DNA of 64,000 bases from Trichothermofontia sichuanensis B231 (lineage in GTDB: Bacteria > Cyanobacteriota > Cyanobacteriia > B231). Both the position numbers and the translations under genes were made by a program. Under the pieces are notes generated by a model. The model did not search any database and had not been told where the DNA came from. It was given only the letters and a program-made list of their open reading frames with translations. The stretch is from positions 3,367,741-3,431,740 of the forward strand of contig NZ_CP110848.1 of the NCBI RefSeq assembly GCF_026240635.1, in the 5' to 3' direction. Numbering within the stretch: the first letter of the stretch is position 1; each line of letters starts with the position of its first letter. Positions 1 through 9,537 of this stretch are shown in pieces.

Positions 1-975
1 GTGCTCAGTTCACCGAAAACTCTGGAAATTGGGTCGAGTAAACCGTTTCCGATCGACCGTCTGTATCAGGCAGCGGGCATTGAGGGGGTGGAGCGCGTGA
101 TGCCCCTTTACTTGGGAATCTCCCTCTGGCGCAATGCCGAAACGCGCAAGATGCGGGCGATTTTTATCTATGCCTTTAACCCCAATGATCCGGTTTTTCT
201 GCTACCGGAACTGGCAACGCCGGAACTTCAGGCTGCCCTGCGCCGCCCCAATACGGTTCTCATTGATCAACGATCGCGCCCGGAATATGGTCCCCGCGAC
301 ATTGGGATAGAGACGGAACTCAATCGCCGTGCTGCCACGATCGGGGGGCACTACGAACTGGGGGGCGGCTTTTCTGCGGATGGTACCCTCATCATGAGTG
401 ACCAGAATTTTCGGCGTTACTTTGACCCTCGCCCCCTGAATCTCATTGACTTTGGTCTGATCCAACTGACGCCAGGAACCGATACTGACGCGGTGGCAGC
501 AAAACTGCGGCAGGTTCTACCCGCCGATGTGCGCGTCTTTACCCGCCAGGAAATTATGGATCGCGATCGCACGTTCTGGATTCAAACCACCTCCACCGGC
601 TTCATCTTCGGTATGGGCGTTGTCGTTGCCTTGATTGTCGGTACGGTCATCGTTTATCAAATCCTCTATACCGACATCACCCAACACCGTGTCCAGTACG
701 CTACCCTCAAGGCAATGGGATACCCCAGTACTTTTCTGTTTAGTCTCGTGCTGCAAGAGGCCCTGATCCTGGCCTGTCTGGGGTATATTCCTGGGTTTGC
801 CATCTCCCTTGGTCTCTACGATATGGCCTATAAAGCCACAGCGGGAACGCTCCTCATCATGATGGATGCCCAACGGGCGATTCTCGTTTTTTGTCTCACC
901 CTGGGCATGTGTACCGTATCAGGTCTGATTTCAGTACGAAAGGCCGTTGTCGCTGATCCGGCGGAGGTTTATTAG
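1..975 (+). CDS. devC: DevC-family ABC exporter permease, 5'-truncated by window edge
   Basis: This is the C-terminal 324 residues of a DevC-type inner-membrane permease, the MacB-like subunit that works with a DevB membrane-fusion protein and a DevA ATPase to export substrates across the envelope (heterocyst glycolipids in the best-known case). The reading frame is open at base 1, and the protein lacks the N-terminal transmembrane helix seen at the start of its neighbour, so the true start lies outside the window. Visible are the periplasmic domain (about residues 1-190, with the MSDQNFRRYF motif) and the C-terminal FtsX-like three-helix block (about 195-320) ending DPAEVY. It is a close paralogue of the next gene, which starts 5 bp after its stop. 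Family assignment is firm; the substrate is unknown. Confidence 0.9.
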   Translation: MLSSPKTLEIGSSKPFPIDRLYQAAGIEGVERVMPLYLGISLWRNAETRKMRAIFIYAFNPNDPVFLLPELATPELQAALRRPNTVLIDQRSRPEYGPRDIGIETELNRRAATIGGHYELGGGFSADGTLIMSDQNFRRYFDPRPLNLIDFGLIQLTPGTDTDAVAAKLRQVLPADVRVFTRQEIMDRDRTFWIQTTSTGFIFGMGVVVALIVGTVIVYQILYTDITQHRVQYATLKAMGYPSTFLFSLVLQEALILACLGYIPGFAISLGLYDMAYKATAGTLLIMMDAQRAILVFCLTLGMCTVSGLISVRKAVVADPAEVY

Positions 976-980
976 CCGTT

Positions 981-2150
981 ATGTTACCGCCTCGTTACAC
1001 CTTTCTCGCCTGGTTTAATCTCACCCACGAACCCCGTCGGTTGGTGACCGCGTTGGCGGGGGTAGCGTTTGCCGTATTGTTAATGTTTATTTTTCTAGGG
1101 TTTAAGAATGCGCTGTACGATAGCCAGGTACAACTGATTAAGATCCTGAATGCGGATATCGTGATTATCAATAGCATTAAGGACAATATGTTTGTGCCGG
1201 AGCAATTTGCCCTGCGGCGATTATATCAGGCCCGTGCATTTGAGGGGGTAGAGGCGGCTTATCCGCTCTATACCAATACAGCAGATTGGAAAAATCCCGT
1301 GACCAAGGAGACGCGCCCACTGCGGGTTCTAGCATTTAATCCCCATGATCCGGTGTTGTTAGTGCCAGAGGTACTGGAGAATGTATCGGCGCTCCAATTG
1401 CCGTGGACAGCATTGGTGGATGAAAAGGCGCGTCCGGAGATTGGCCCCATTCAACCTGGCATGGTGACTGAATTAATGAACCAACAGGTGCGAATTGTGG
1501 GGACCTTTCGTTTGGGGACGGATTTCGCAGCGGGAAATGGCAATGTGGTCATGAGTGATCAGAATTTCCTACGCTATTTTGCCCGTCTGGGGCCGGAGGT
1601 GGATAGCCGGACGTTGAATACGGTAGATGTGGGGTTGGTTAAGGTCAAGCCGGGGACGGATGTGGGGCTATTGGTGAAAACCCTGCGGGAACAATTGCCC
1701 AAGGATGTTCAGGTTTTAACGAAACGGGAGTTTGAGCAACAGGAACGTCGCTATTGGCAGGAGAATACGAACATTGGGTTTGTGTTTGGTCTGTTAACGT
1801 CGATGAGTTTTGTGGTGGGCATTATTCTGGTCTATCAAATCCTCTATACCGATGTGGCGGATCATTGGGCAGAATATGCCACGCTGAAGGCGATGGGCTA
1901 TTCGGGGTTGCATCTATTGGGGGTGGTGATGCAGGAGGCGGTGATTTTGGCAATTTTAGGGTTCGTGCCAGGGATGATTGTGAGTCTGGGGTTATATGAT
2001 CTCACCCAAAATACAACGGGGTTGTTGATGCAAATCACCCTAGAGCGATCGTTCAATATCTTTTTGATTACCCTATTAATGTGTTTAATTTCTGGCACGA
2101 TCGCGGTCCGTAAGGTGTTAGCGGCTGATCCAGCGGAGGTATTTGGATGA
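981..2150 (+). CDS. devC: DevC-family ABC exporter permease
   Basis: Complete 389-residue DevC-type permease. An N-terminal hydrophobic helix lies at about residues 22-45 (GVAFAVLLMFIFLGF), followed by a large periplasmic domain and three C-terminal helices from about residue 265 onward (FVFGLLTSMSFVVGIILV), ending DPAEVFG. The ATG at 981 follows the upstream permease stop by 5 bp, and the stop overlaps the devA start, so the three genes form one operon. The two tandem permeases are homologous and share the MSDQNF and ILYTD motifs, which suggests a heteromeric permease or a duplication. No devB is in the window; it may lie upstream. Substrate unknown. Confidence 0.92.
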   Translation: MLPPRYTFLAWFNLTHEPRRLVTALAGVAFAVLLMFIFLGFKNALYDSQVQLIKILNADIVIINSIKDNMFVPEQFALRRLYQARAFEGVEAAYPLYTNTADWKNPVTKETRPLRVLAFNPHDPVLLVPEVLENVSALQLPWTALVDEKARPEIGPIQPGMVTELMNQQVRIVGTFRLGTDFAAGNGNVVMSDQNFLRYFARLGPEVDSRTLNTVDVGLVKVKPGTDVGLLVKTLREQLPKDVQVLTKREFEQQERRYWQENTNIGFVFGLLTSMSFVVGIILVYQILYTDVADHWAEYATLKAMGYSGLHLLGVVMQEAVILAILGFVPGMIVSLGLYDLTQNTTGLLMQITLERSFNIFLITLLMCLISGTIAVRKVLAADPAEVFG

Positions 2151-2947
2151 TGACTCAGGTAATGTTAAGCGATGATGTCAGGCCCATCAGTGCGCCAACG
2201 CTGGCGATCGAGGAGCCTGTGGTTAAAATTCGCAATTTAAATCATTATTTTGGCCACGGTGATCTGGCAAAACAGGTGTTATATGACATCAATTTGGATC
2301 TACCCAGAGGCCAGATTGTGATCATGACGGGGCCATCGGGTTCTGGGAAAACGACGCTTCTCAGTTTAATCGGGGGGTTGCGCACGGCCCAAACGGGCAG
2401 TTTAAGGGTTTTGGGACGGGAACTCGTGGGCTTAAATAAGTCGCAATTGGTGGATATTCGCCGCAATATAGGCTTCATTTTCCAGATGCATAATTTGTTT
2501 GAGTCGCTGACGGCCTCTCAAAATGTAGAGATGGCGGTAGAACTCTTCAACCATTGGCGGGATAAACGCCAAAAGGCAGTGGCCGTGCTAACCCAAGTCG
2601 GTCTAGCGGAGCGGGTGGACTATAAACCGAAGCATCTCTCTGGGGGTCAAAAACAACGGGTGGCGATTGCCCGGGCGCTGGTAAACCAACCGACCTTGAT
2701 CCTGGCGGATGAACCGACGGCGGCGCTGGATAAGAAGTCGGGTCGGGATGTGGTGCTGTTGATGCAACGGCTGGCGAAGGAGGAGGGCCGCACGATCCTG
2801 ATGGTAACCCACGATAATCGCATTCTAGATGTGGCCGATCGCATTATCAATTTGGTGGATGGGCGTCTGGAATCAGATGAAACGTTGGCTCATTTTGTCG
2901 CTTCCCATGACCCCAAAAGTCTCGATCGGCGGATGTTTATGATGTAA
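2147..2947 (+). CDS. devA: DevA-family ABC transporter ATPase
   Basis: A 266-residue cytoplasmic ATP-binding subunit that powers the DevC permeases. Walker A GPSGSGKTTL is at about residues 62-71, the signature LSGGQKQRVAIARAL at about 164-178, Walker B LILADEPTAALD just after it, and the H-loop MVTHD at about 220. This order and spacing match the LolD/MacB/DevA group. The ATG overlaps the devC stop (ATGATG at 2147), implying translational coupling. Roughly 30 extra N-terminal residues precede the first ABC strand, which is usual for cyanobacterial DevA. It is the last gene of its operon and converges on the pilQ operon. Confidence 0.95.
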   Translation: MMTQVMLSDDVRPISAPTLAIEEPVVKIRNLNHYFGHGDLAKQVLYDINLDLPRGQIVIMTGPSGSGKTTLLSLIGGLRTAQTGSLRVLGRELVGLNKSQLVDIRRNIGFIFQMHNLFESLTASQNVEMAVELFNHWRDKRQKAVAVLTQVGLAERVDYKPKHLSGGQKQRVAIARALVNQPTLILADEPTAALDKKSGRDVVLLMQRLAKEEGRTILMVTHDNRILDVADRIINLVDGRLESDETLAHFVASHDPKSLDRRMFMM

Positions 2948-3030
2948 GGACCAAAAGCGATCAATCGCGATGCGGGTGTACTCCCCAGAAGGCAGCTTTT
3001 ATTCCAGGGTTTATTCATGGTTGAACTCAT

Positions 3031-3060
3031 AAAAAACATCCCCAGGTAAGCTGAGGATGT
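3031..3060 (-). terminator. Rho-independent terminator of the pilMNOQ operon
   Basis: Read on the minus strand, an ACATCC-CAG / CTG-GGATGT hairpin with one mismatch and a short loop is followed directly by six T residues. It lies about 55 bp beyond the pilQ stop codon, where the end of a pilMNOQ transcript would be expected. Confidence 0.75.
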
Positions 3061-3115
3061 GGGCGTAGTTATTCGCAAAGGCTGTGAGTAAGGTGAGGAA
3101 AGAGGCAGCGATCGC

Positions 3116-6100
3116 TTAACGGGCCTGACTGCGTTGCAGGACTTGCTGAACTTCGCGGCTAGGGGTGTAGTTATAACCAAAGTTGGCGCGATCGCTATCA
3201 TCCAGGATATGGGGCGTCAGGACAATCACAACCTCATTCCGGGATTTATCCGCCTGCCGACTGCGGAAAAGCGCACCGACAATTGGCAGATCACCCAAGA
3301 CAGGCACCTTCTTAACCAATTCGCGATCCTGTTCGCTGATAATCCCAGCCAGAATCAGGGTTTGACCATCGCGGATCCGGATTGAGCCAGAATTCAGTTC
3401 CCGACGTGCAACTCGTGCAACCGCGATCGTCCCAGAAGGTGTAGTTGACGTTGCAACTTCTTGTGAGCCAGTGGGCGTAGAGATGACCGGTCGCACATTG
3501 AGGGTGACAAACCCATTATCATCAATCTTCTGGACTTCCACACTCAAGGTTAAACCGACATCAGTAAACTCGTTATTGATGGCGACCGTGGCTGCAACTG
3601 TGGCCGTCGCCGGTGAGATGGTTTCGACGACATTAGTCAAAACGCGATCGGCCAAAATTACATTTGCGGTTTCCCCTTCCTGCACTGTCAGGGTTGGATC
3701 AGTCAAGATCTTCGCATTGCCAGTTTGAACACTGGCATCCAACTGGGCCAGGAATTGCCGAGGATACTGGAACACTTGTGGTAGCCGATAGGCAACTTGG
3801 GCCGCCTCACCAATAAATCCAGGCAATGCCTGAATAGCAGCCCTAGCTGGAATGGGCGCACCATTGGGATTTAATAGGGGTGCAAACGACCCACCGCCCA
3901 CGGTCAACTCCGAAAACAAACGGGGAATCCCATTGACATCAAAGAATTGGGGGGCAAGAGCTGCGGCTGTCGTTGCCACCAGATTGCCAGCCGGATTCCG
4001 GAAGGGTTCAAACGTCCCACCGCCAATCGTCAGTTCACTAAACCGCCGCGGCGTCCCATTCTTATCCAGGAATATCGCCACATTGTCTGTCGCTGTAATA
4101 GGGTTGCCCTGATCATCTAGACGCGCGGGGAAATTGCCACCCCCAATTGTTAATTCTTCAAAACGTCGAGGAGTCCCCGCCGTATCCAGGAAAAGGCTAT
4201 TTTCTGGTGCGGCGATCGGACTACTATCCGGACCCAACAATGGCTTGAATTTACCGCCACCCACGGTCAGTTCACTGAACAATCGAGCTACACCATTCTC
4301 ATCGTAGAACCGCTGTGGTCCTGTGCCTGCCGCAATCAGGTTATTGTCAGAACTCCGCAAGGGTTCATATCGACCCCCGCCCACCGTAAGTTCACTATAC
4401 GCTCGGGGGATACCATTGCGATCGAAGAACAGTTGGGGACTCCCCGTCGTAGCATCAGCAGGCAAGCGGGCTGGACTAACAATATCTGCACCCGGTTTAA
4501 GGGGATTGCCCCCAGGGCCAAAGATGGAACCGGGCTGATTAGGTCTAGCTCGCAGAAACTGTCCAGTCACTGGATCACGGACCAATTCAGTCCCTTCCGG
4601 GTTATCAAATGGCGTAATCCCGGCAACCGGATTATTCACAATTGGGCGTCCAAAGCGACCGCCCGGATTGAGGGCAGGGTTCAAATCATTGCTAGAGGCA
4701 GGAGCAAATTGGCCAAAGCGAGCCGTACCATTGCCATTGTCGACCACAAAAAAGGAGTCATTAATGCCAAAGGAAAAACTACTATTCCAGTTTTCTAAGG
4801 AACTGAGGTTAACGTCTACAACCTTAACATTGACGGCAACCTGGCGTTTGCGCAAATCTTGCTGTTTCAGCAAGGCCGAGGCAATTTGCACCTGACGGCT
4901 ATCTCCAATCAGTGTGACTTGGTTCAGCCGTTCATCCGTCACGACTGACAATCCTGTCAGCAAAAGGGGACCCGTTGAGAGTTGCTGACTAGCCGATAGC
5001 GGTTCGATCGTCGTTTGTGTTTCCTCCCGTTCCCGACGGTCAATCCCTGTCCCTTCTACGGTCCGCGTGGTTCGAGTCACCACCCGTTGCGTTTCTGCCC
5101 CTTGCGCACTTAAAAACGCCGCCGCCGCCGCGGCCTGCGCCTGATTCAGCCGTAAGGTCCGGGCCGCAATATCACGGGTTGCCAGCGGGAGCCGCTCACC
5201 CACAAAAATTGTGCGACCTATCCGGTTCGCCTGGAACCCACTGAGTTGGATAACATAATTAAAGACATCCTGGACTGGCTCATTTTCAATATCTAGGGTA
5301 ATGGTGCGTTGGGCTGCTGCTGCTGCTGCTTGCGTATTCTGACCCTCTGGCCCGCCGCCTGGAGAGGCCCCCGTCTGCGGGGAATCTGAAAACGCCAGGT
5401 TCAGCCCCGCTGCCCGTGCCAACAGGGCCAACACATCCCGCACTGGGGCCTCCCGCAACACAAGACGCGGCACAATCTCATTGGTACCCAGGTCAATCGT
5501 CGCAGGTGTCGCATCAATATTCGACACCGACATATCCCCTAACGGCGGCGCAATGGCACGGGGTAAAAACGGCGGCGGTACGCTGGAAGCGGGCACCGGT
5601 GGCGGCCCCCCCGTAATCTCCACCTGCGGATTTGGAATCAACACATCATACTTCGGTGGCGTCGCAGGGCTGGGACTGGGGGAGGGCACCACCGGCTTTG
5701 GGGCTGCCTGCTGACCAGAAGTCGGCGGCGGCAACAACTGGGCCAACTCCAGCCTGGGAGTCGCTAACTTGACATCTGTGGGTAACTCCTTTGTACCTTG
5801 GGCTGGGTCATACCTCCCATTGTCTGCCGCAAGCTGGCCCTCACCCGGATTCAGACTCAGTACGATACGATCGCGATCGCGGCTGACTACCTCACCCAGA
5901 GGCCGTGCCTCACTGCCTTCCACCGTAATTCGCACCCCAGCGCCAAGCTGGCTCACCGTCACCGCCGCAATGCCTGGCGCCGGATTACTTTGCCGAAACT
6001 CATTCCCCTTGGGGAGGCGTAGCTGGGCATTCGGGACATCTGCTATCCACTTCTTACCCTTGGGCACTGCAAACACCTGCGTCTGTTGGTGCTCCTCTCC

Positions 6101-6253
6101 GCTCATCTTCAGCACCAGCGACAAACCCGCTGCCGTGGGAGTTAGCTCAACCTCTGTTACCTCAGTCGCACTTGCCCACGCGGGCTGCACAAGGGTGAAT
6201 AAAGCTGTCGTCCCGCCCATCAAGGCGAGGGTTAAAGTCGGATGCAGTTTCAC
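3116..6253 (-). CDS. pilQ: Type IV pilus secretin PilQ with AMIN domain
   Basis: Outer-membrane secretin through which the type IV pilus fibre passes; in cyanobacteria it is needed for motility and competence. I chose the GTG at 6253 because a GAGGAGAGG ribosome site lies just upstream and the product then begins with a signal peptide ending PAWASA. Order: AMIN domain (about residues 35-150), a proline-rich linker, an STN/secretin-N module with LVLREAPVRDVLALLARAAG, N-domains, a 40-residue repeat block (about 605-800), and the C-terminal secretin domain with VPVLGDLPIVGALFRSR. At 1045 residues it is longer than typical cyanobacterial PilQ, largely because of the repeat block. Last gene of pilM-N-O-Q; as usual in cyanobacteria there is no pilP. 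Confidence 0.95.
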   Translation of the reverse strand: MKLHPTLTLALMGGTTALFTLVQPAWASATEVTEVELTPTAAGLSLVLKMSGEEHQQTQVFAVPKGKKWIADVPNAQLRLPKGNEFRQSNPAPGIAAVTVSQLGAGVRITVEGSEARPLGEVVSRDRDRIVLSLNPGEGQLAADNGRYDPAQGTKELPTDVKLATPRLELAQLLPPPTSGQQAAPKPVVPSPSPSPATPPKYDVLIPNPQVEITGGPPPVPASSVPPPFLPRAIAPPLGDMSVSNIDATPATIDLGTNEIVPRLVLREAPVRDVLALLARAAGLNLAFSDSPQTGASPGGGPEGQNTQAAAAAAQRTITLDIENEPVQDVFNYVIQLSGFQANRIGRTIFVGERLPLATRDIAARTLRLNQAQAAAAAAFLSAQGAETQRVVTRTTRTVEGTGIDRREREETQTTIEPLSASQQLSTGPLLLTGLSVVTDERLNQVTLIGDSRQVQIASALLKQQDLRKRQVAVNVKVVDVNLSSLENWNSSFSFGINDSFFVVDNGNGTARFGQFAPASSNDLNPALNPGGRFGRPIVNNPVAGITPFDNPEGTELVRDPVTGQFLRARPNQPGSIFGPGGNPLKPGADIVSPARLPADATTGSPQLFFDRNGIPRAYSELTVGGGRYEPLRSSDNNLIAAGTGPQRFYDENGVARLFSELTVGGGKFKPLLGPDSSPIAAPENSLFLDTAGTPRRFEELTIGGGNFPARLDDQGNPITATDNVAIFLDKNGTPRRFSELTIGGGTFEPFRNPAGNLVATTAAALAPQFFDVNGIPRLFSELTVGGGSFAPLLNPNGAPIPARAAIQALPGFIGEAAQVAYRLPQVFQYPRQFLAQLDASVQTGNAKILTDPTLTVQEGETANVILADRVLTNVVETISPATATVAATVAINNEFTDVGLTLSVEVQKIDDNGFVTLNVRPVISTPTGSQEVATSTTPSGTIAVARVARRELNSGSIRIRDGQTLILAGIISEQDRELVKKVPVLGDLPIVGALFRSRQADKSRNEVVIVLTPHILDDSDRANFGYNYTPSREVQQVLQRSQAR
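3850..4440 (-). repeat. Five tandem ~40-residue repeats inside PilQ
   Basis: Five consecutive copies of a roughly 120-bp unit encode a pattern FFD.NG.PR.FSELTVGGG.F.PL..... in the middle of PilQ. The SELT(V/I)GGG cores lie near 3895, 4020, 4140, 4260 and 4380, giving an almost constant 118-126 bp period. Copies differ at synonymous and non-synonymous sites, so the array is old rather than a fresh slippage product. Confidence 0.85.
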
Positions 6254-6366
6254 GGTCCTCTCCTCACTCAATTCGGACAATACTGGCACGTCATGCCGCT
6301 ACAGTCTAACCAAAGAAATTGAATTCAACTACTGATCGATGACATCCTGTTAACAAAAGCGATCGC

Positions 6367-7119
6367 CTACTGTGGCTTCGCTGCCTTTTCTGCCTCATAC
6401 GCCGCAATTTCCTCAGGTGAAAGGGCACGGATGGCTTGTAAGGTAAACGTCGTCTTGAGGGTGGGTTCCTGCGCCGTCGTCCTTAAAATTGGCTGATTCG
6501 AGGCTAAACCCGCTGGGGTTTGCGCCAAAGAAACCTCCAGTTGTGGCGCAGGGCGATCAGACTCTGCCGATAGACCTTGAATCAACAACAACGGCTCTAA
6601 TCGCTCAATACTCCGCAGCACCGATTGTATAGCCCGAAAGTTCCCCTCCAACTCGATCGTAAAATTCGTCCGCTCTAACTTACCCTTGACCCCTGGTCCC
6701 AAGGAGTCATCCTCCACCACCTCCGTTTTCCCAGGCGCAAACTGGTTGATTTTGACATCCCGCTCCTGCGCAATCTGATTCAAAGTCAGCAGCAGCGTGT
6801 CCAGATTCCGGCTTTGGGAAAAGAACTTTGTCACCGTCTCCTGGCGTTGCAGCGCCTTCTCCAGATTCGCCTGGGCTTCAGCCACTGCGGCCTTACTGGC
6901 CTGCTTCTGCTCCACCTCTAGCCGCTTGGCCTGCACCTGACTATTGAGATCTTGGACCTGTTGCCATGCCGGGAGAACCTGCGTTGCTAACACATAAACC
7001 CCACCGGCTAGCCCCAGCACCGCAATAATTACCCCCCCAATGAGCGGTGTAAACGTAATCCCAAAAGCCGAGGGATATTGTTGGGGTTCAGTCCCCGTTG
7101 TTTGGATGGCTGTGGTCAT
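6367..7119 (-). CDS. pilO: Type IV pilus inner-membrane assembly protein PilO
   Basis: A 250-residue bitopic membrane protein that pairs with PilN to link the cytoplasmic PilM ring to the secretin. One transmembrane helix (about residues 26-48, PLIGGVIIAVLGLAGGVYVL) is followed by a periplasmic coiled coil rich in Q/E/A (about 50-105) and a ferredoxin-like fold. The ATG overlaps the pilN stop by 4 bp, so the two are translationally coupled. The gap of about 110 bp to pilQ has no visible promoter. Identification rests on topology and gene order; the primary sequence of this family is poorly conserved. Confidence 0.9.
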   Translation of the reverse strand: MTTAIQTTGTEPQQYPSAFGITFTPLIGGVIIAVLGLAGGVYVLATQVLPAWQQVQDLNSQVQAKRLEVEQKQASKAAVAEAQANLEKALQRQETVTKFFSQSRNLDTLLLTLNQIAQERDVKINQFAPGKTEVVEDDSLGPGVKGKLERTNFTIELEGNFRAIQSVLRSIERLEPLLLIQGLSAESDRPAPQLEVSLAQTPAGLASNQPILRTTAQEPTLKTTFTLQAIRALSPEEIAAYEAEKAAKPQ

Positions 7120-7871
7120 GGCTGAAGTACTCCTGAGTCACGTAATGCCTCAATCCGAGCCACCAAACCGACGGCTCCATTACTGTCTAATTCTTTCAAG
7201 ATTTCTGATGCCCCCACAGTGGTAAAGTTAGCGCTAATGGTGTACTCCACCACTTGCGGTAATTGCACTTCTACAATCGGCGGTTCCTGCGTCTGACCCC
7301 CCTCTCGGACTTCTGGCTCTTGCAGCGTCACTTGCGTCGGGTTATTCACCAGCTTAGATTCCGTTAGGGTCACTGCCTTCGCATCAAAGAGGGGCGATCG
7401 CTGAAGTGAGAGGATAAAATCATTAACCTGATCATGGGACTGGGCTAATCCGCTAATGGTTAACCCAGTTTCGGTCTCTTGAATCGTGTTGAACTGCACC
7501 CCAGTCGGTACCCGATCACTGAGGGACTGAAGCACCGCCGACCAAGGCTTGATCAGATTAAACACATTAATAAAGTCCGTCGTGACGCTGTTAACTGCCT
7601 CCACCTGTTGATTGATGGCTGCTGCCTCCTCCTGGCTTTTTTGTAAATCCGCCAGGGTTGCATCTAGGGTTGCCGATTCAGCCGTTAACGTCGCATTTTG
7701 GTTCTGGAGGAAAAACAGACCGCCAAAGGCAGCCGCTACGGGAATTACCCCCACCAGTAATCCCAAGATTAATGGTAGTGTGCCGGTAGTGGCAGCTCCC
7801 CGTCGGGAGACTGCCTCTGCCGCACCATATTCAGGGCGATCCTTGAGAAAGTTAATCTCTAATGAATACAT
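7116..7871 (-). CDS. pilN: Type IV pilus inner-membrane assembly protein PilN
   Basis: A 251-residue PilN. The N-terminus MYSLEINFLKDRPEY carries the INFL motif by which PilN tails bind the PilM cleft. One transmembrane helix (about residues 32-55, LPLILGLLVGVIPVAAAFGG) is followed by a coiled coil and a periplasmic alpha/beta domain. It starts 6 bp after the pilM stop and overlaps pilO by 4 bp, so pilM-N-O are almost certainly cotranscribed. The region near residue 150-190 contains QEPEVREGGQTQEPP, a loop probably specific to this lineage. Confidence 0.92.
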   Translation of the reverse strand: MYSLEINFLKDRPEYGAAEAVSRRGAATTGTLPLILGLLVGVIPVAAAFGGLFFLQNQNATLTAESATLDATLADLQKSQEEAAAINQQVEAVNSVTTDFINVFNLIKPWSAVLQSLSDRVPTGVQFNTIQETETGLTISGLAQSHDQVNDFILSLQRSPLFDAKAVTLTESKLVNNPTQVTLQEPEVREGGQTQEPPIVEVQLPQVVEYTISANFTTVGASEILKELDSNGAVGLVARIEALRDSGVLQP

Positions 7872-7877
7872 CTGCGT

Positions 7878-8987
7878 TCAAGCCTCCCTCACGGCCAAAC
7901 CTAAGACAATACCCAGCCCCGATCGTCGGGTTACTTCAATGTCCTCCGACCCTTCAATCCCCAGAACCTCAATCGGATCAATCTGAGTACTCGGCAAACT
8001 CAAGCGCTGGGAGAAAAATTCATCAATTTGCCCCAGGCCACCGCCCGGCCCCGCAATCAGCAATTGGGTAACTTCAACATTCTCACCCTGGCTGACGTAA
8101 AAATCGACCGATCGCCGCAACTCATCAGCTAGTTCACCCAATACGCGCAGCATCGCTGCCGCACTGGGGTTGGCCCCGGCTGCAGTTTTTCCAGACCCTA
8201 GCCCTTCCGGCGACCCCAACGGTACTGTCATCCCCTGCAACAGGTCAGTATTGCGAGATGGGGGTAGGTTCATCGCCCGATTTAACGCACTCTGAATCTG
8301 GTAGGTCCCAATCGGGACACTGCGCGAAAACTGCGGAACGCCTTCTACCACGATCGAAATTTCGGTCGCATCAAACTCAATATCAATTACTGCGATCGCC
8401 TCTTGGGGTGAAAATTGCCGCAGTTGATCCCGAATCGATCGCAACAAAGCAAAACTGGTAACATCGATCGTGTCAATTTTCAAGTCAGCTTCACGGAAAG
8501 TGCTAATGTAGGTATCGGTTACTTCCTTACGCACCGCAACCAGTAAAACCTGAACCTTCTCAATCCCATCTTCATCGACAAAAAAGCCGAGTTTTTGATA
8601 GTCCACATCCGCTTCCTCGCGCGGGAAGGGGAGATATAACCCCGCTTCCTGATTCAGGACCATTTCCCGTAACTCGGGGTCAGACAGTTCCGCCGGCACC
8701 GGAATTAAGCGAGTGACCACCTCCCGACCAGGCAGAGCTGTCGCTACCTTCCGTGCCTTAATGCGATTCTCGACCAGCACCGTTTGCAACAATTGAGCAA
8801 TTTCTGGCGGATCAACAATGATGCCATCCTGATAGGCCCCTTCTGGCATCTCAATAGTGGCAAACGACTGCAAGGTGTAATGTTGCCCCTTGCGACGTAG
8901 TTGCGCCACATTGATGCGATCAGCGGTGAGTTCAACACCAATGCCCTTTGATTGCTTTGAAAATAGGCCCTTGAGGGAGTTAATCAC
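7878..8987 (-). CDS. pilM: Type IV pilus actin-like ATPase PilM
   Basis: Cytoplasmic actin-fold protein that binds ATP and the PilN tail. I start it at the GTG at 8987, which has AGGTGAAG a few bases upstream; an in-frame TTG 24 bp further up is less likely. The product begins with the family pattern VINSLKGLFSKQSKGIGVELT. An internal IAVIDIEFDATEISIVVEG segment corresponds to the phosphate-2 strand and LLIAGPGGGLGQIDEFF to the adenosine motif. Length 369 is normal. First gene of the pilMNOQ operon, so the promoter should lie in the 9.0-9.4 kb intergenic stretch. Confidence 0.93.
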   Translation of the reverse strand: MINSLKGLFSKQSKGIGVELTADRINVAQLRRKGQHYTLQSFATIEMPEGAYQDGIIVDPPEIAQLLQTVLVENRIKARKVATALPGREVVTRLIPVPAELSDPELREMVLNQEAGLYLPFPREEADVDYQKLGFFVDEDGIEKVQVLLVAVRKEVTDTYISTFREADLKIDTIDVTSFALLRSIRDQLRQFSPQEAIAVIDIEFDATEISIVVEGVPQFSRSVPIGTYQIQSALNRAMNLPPSRNTDLLQGMTVPLGSPEGLGSGKTAAGANPSAAAMLRVLGELADELRRSVDFYVSQGENVEVTQLLIAGPGGGLGQIDEFFSQRLSLPSTQIDPIEVLGIEGSEDIEVTRRSGLGIVLGLAVREA

Positions 8988-9427
8988 AGCTTCACCTACA
9001 AAACTGCCCAAGTATTGTGGAACCTCAATGTTACGATTCCTTCAGCCTGACCAGCCTGACCAGCCTGAACCATCGCCCTTAGCACTAGCCGGGATGCCCC
9101 GACAGGATAGCCGCCCCTAAAATAATCCATCTCTGCAGAATTAGCCACTGGTTACCGTGGATTTACCGTAAGATTTATCCCCATTTATCCTCATACCCTC
9201 GCGATCAGTTTTCACGATTGTGCTTCTTAACGATCGTGCCCCCTGTGTGCTGCCTCTCCATCTGCGTAACTAGCCGCTGCCAACACGGCAGCTACTCCTG
9301 TGGGGAACCCTCGCTACCTGTGGGGAACCCCCACTAATTGACAACGTATGCTAGCGAATTTGACCAGCGATCGCCACTTTTAATTGCCAGGCTCAATGTA
9401 AATGGGTAGGCTCTCCTGAGTTTAGTG

Positions 9428-9534
9428 TATAGTCATTGCAATTTAGGCTGAAACAGCCCCCTCACCCTCAGCCCCCCTCCCAGAGCGGGAAAGGGCAGTG
9501 AAAAACTGTATCGTTCTTATTTGGATTGATCACA
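9428..9534 (+). repeat. Class A MITE-like element, copy 1 (107 bp)
   Basis: Begins TATAGTCATTGCAATTTAGG and ends GTATCGTTCTTATTTGGATT plus a degraded terminus. The ends form an imperfect inverted repeat of about 29 bp around a GC-rich centre (CCCTCACCCTCAGCCCCCC / GAGCGGGAAAGGG). It has the same length as the copies at 16062, 24047 and 57361. It contains no ORF. Confidence 0.8.
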
Positions 9535-9537
9535 GTT

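Noticed and set aside
3850-4440. Regularly spaced repeats resembling a CRISPR-like array
   Set aside because: The periodicity comes from protein repeats in an uninterrupted pilQ frame; repeat units are long, diverged and have no unique spacers.
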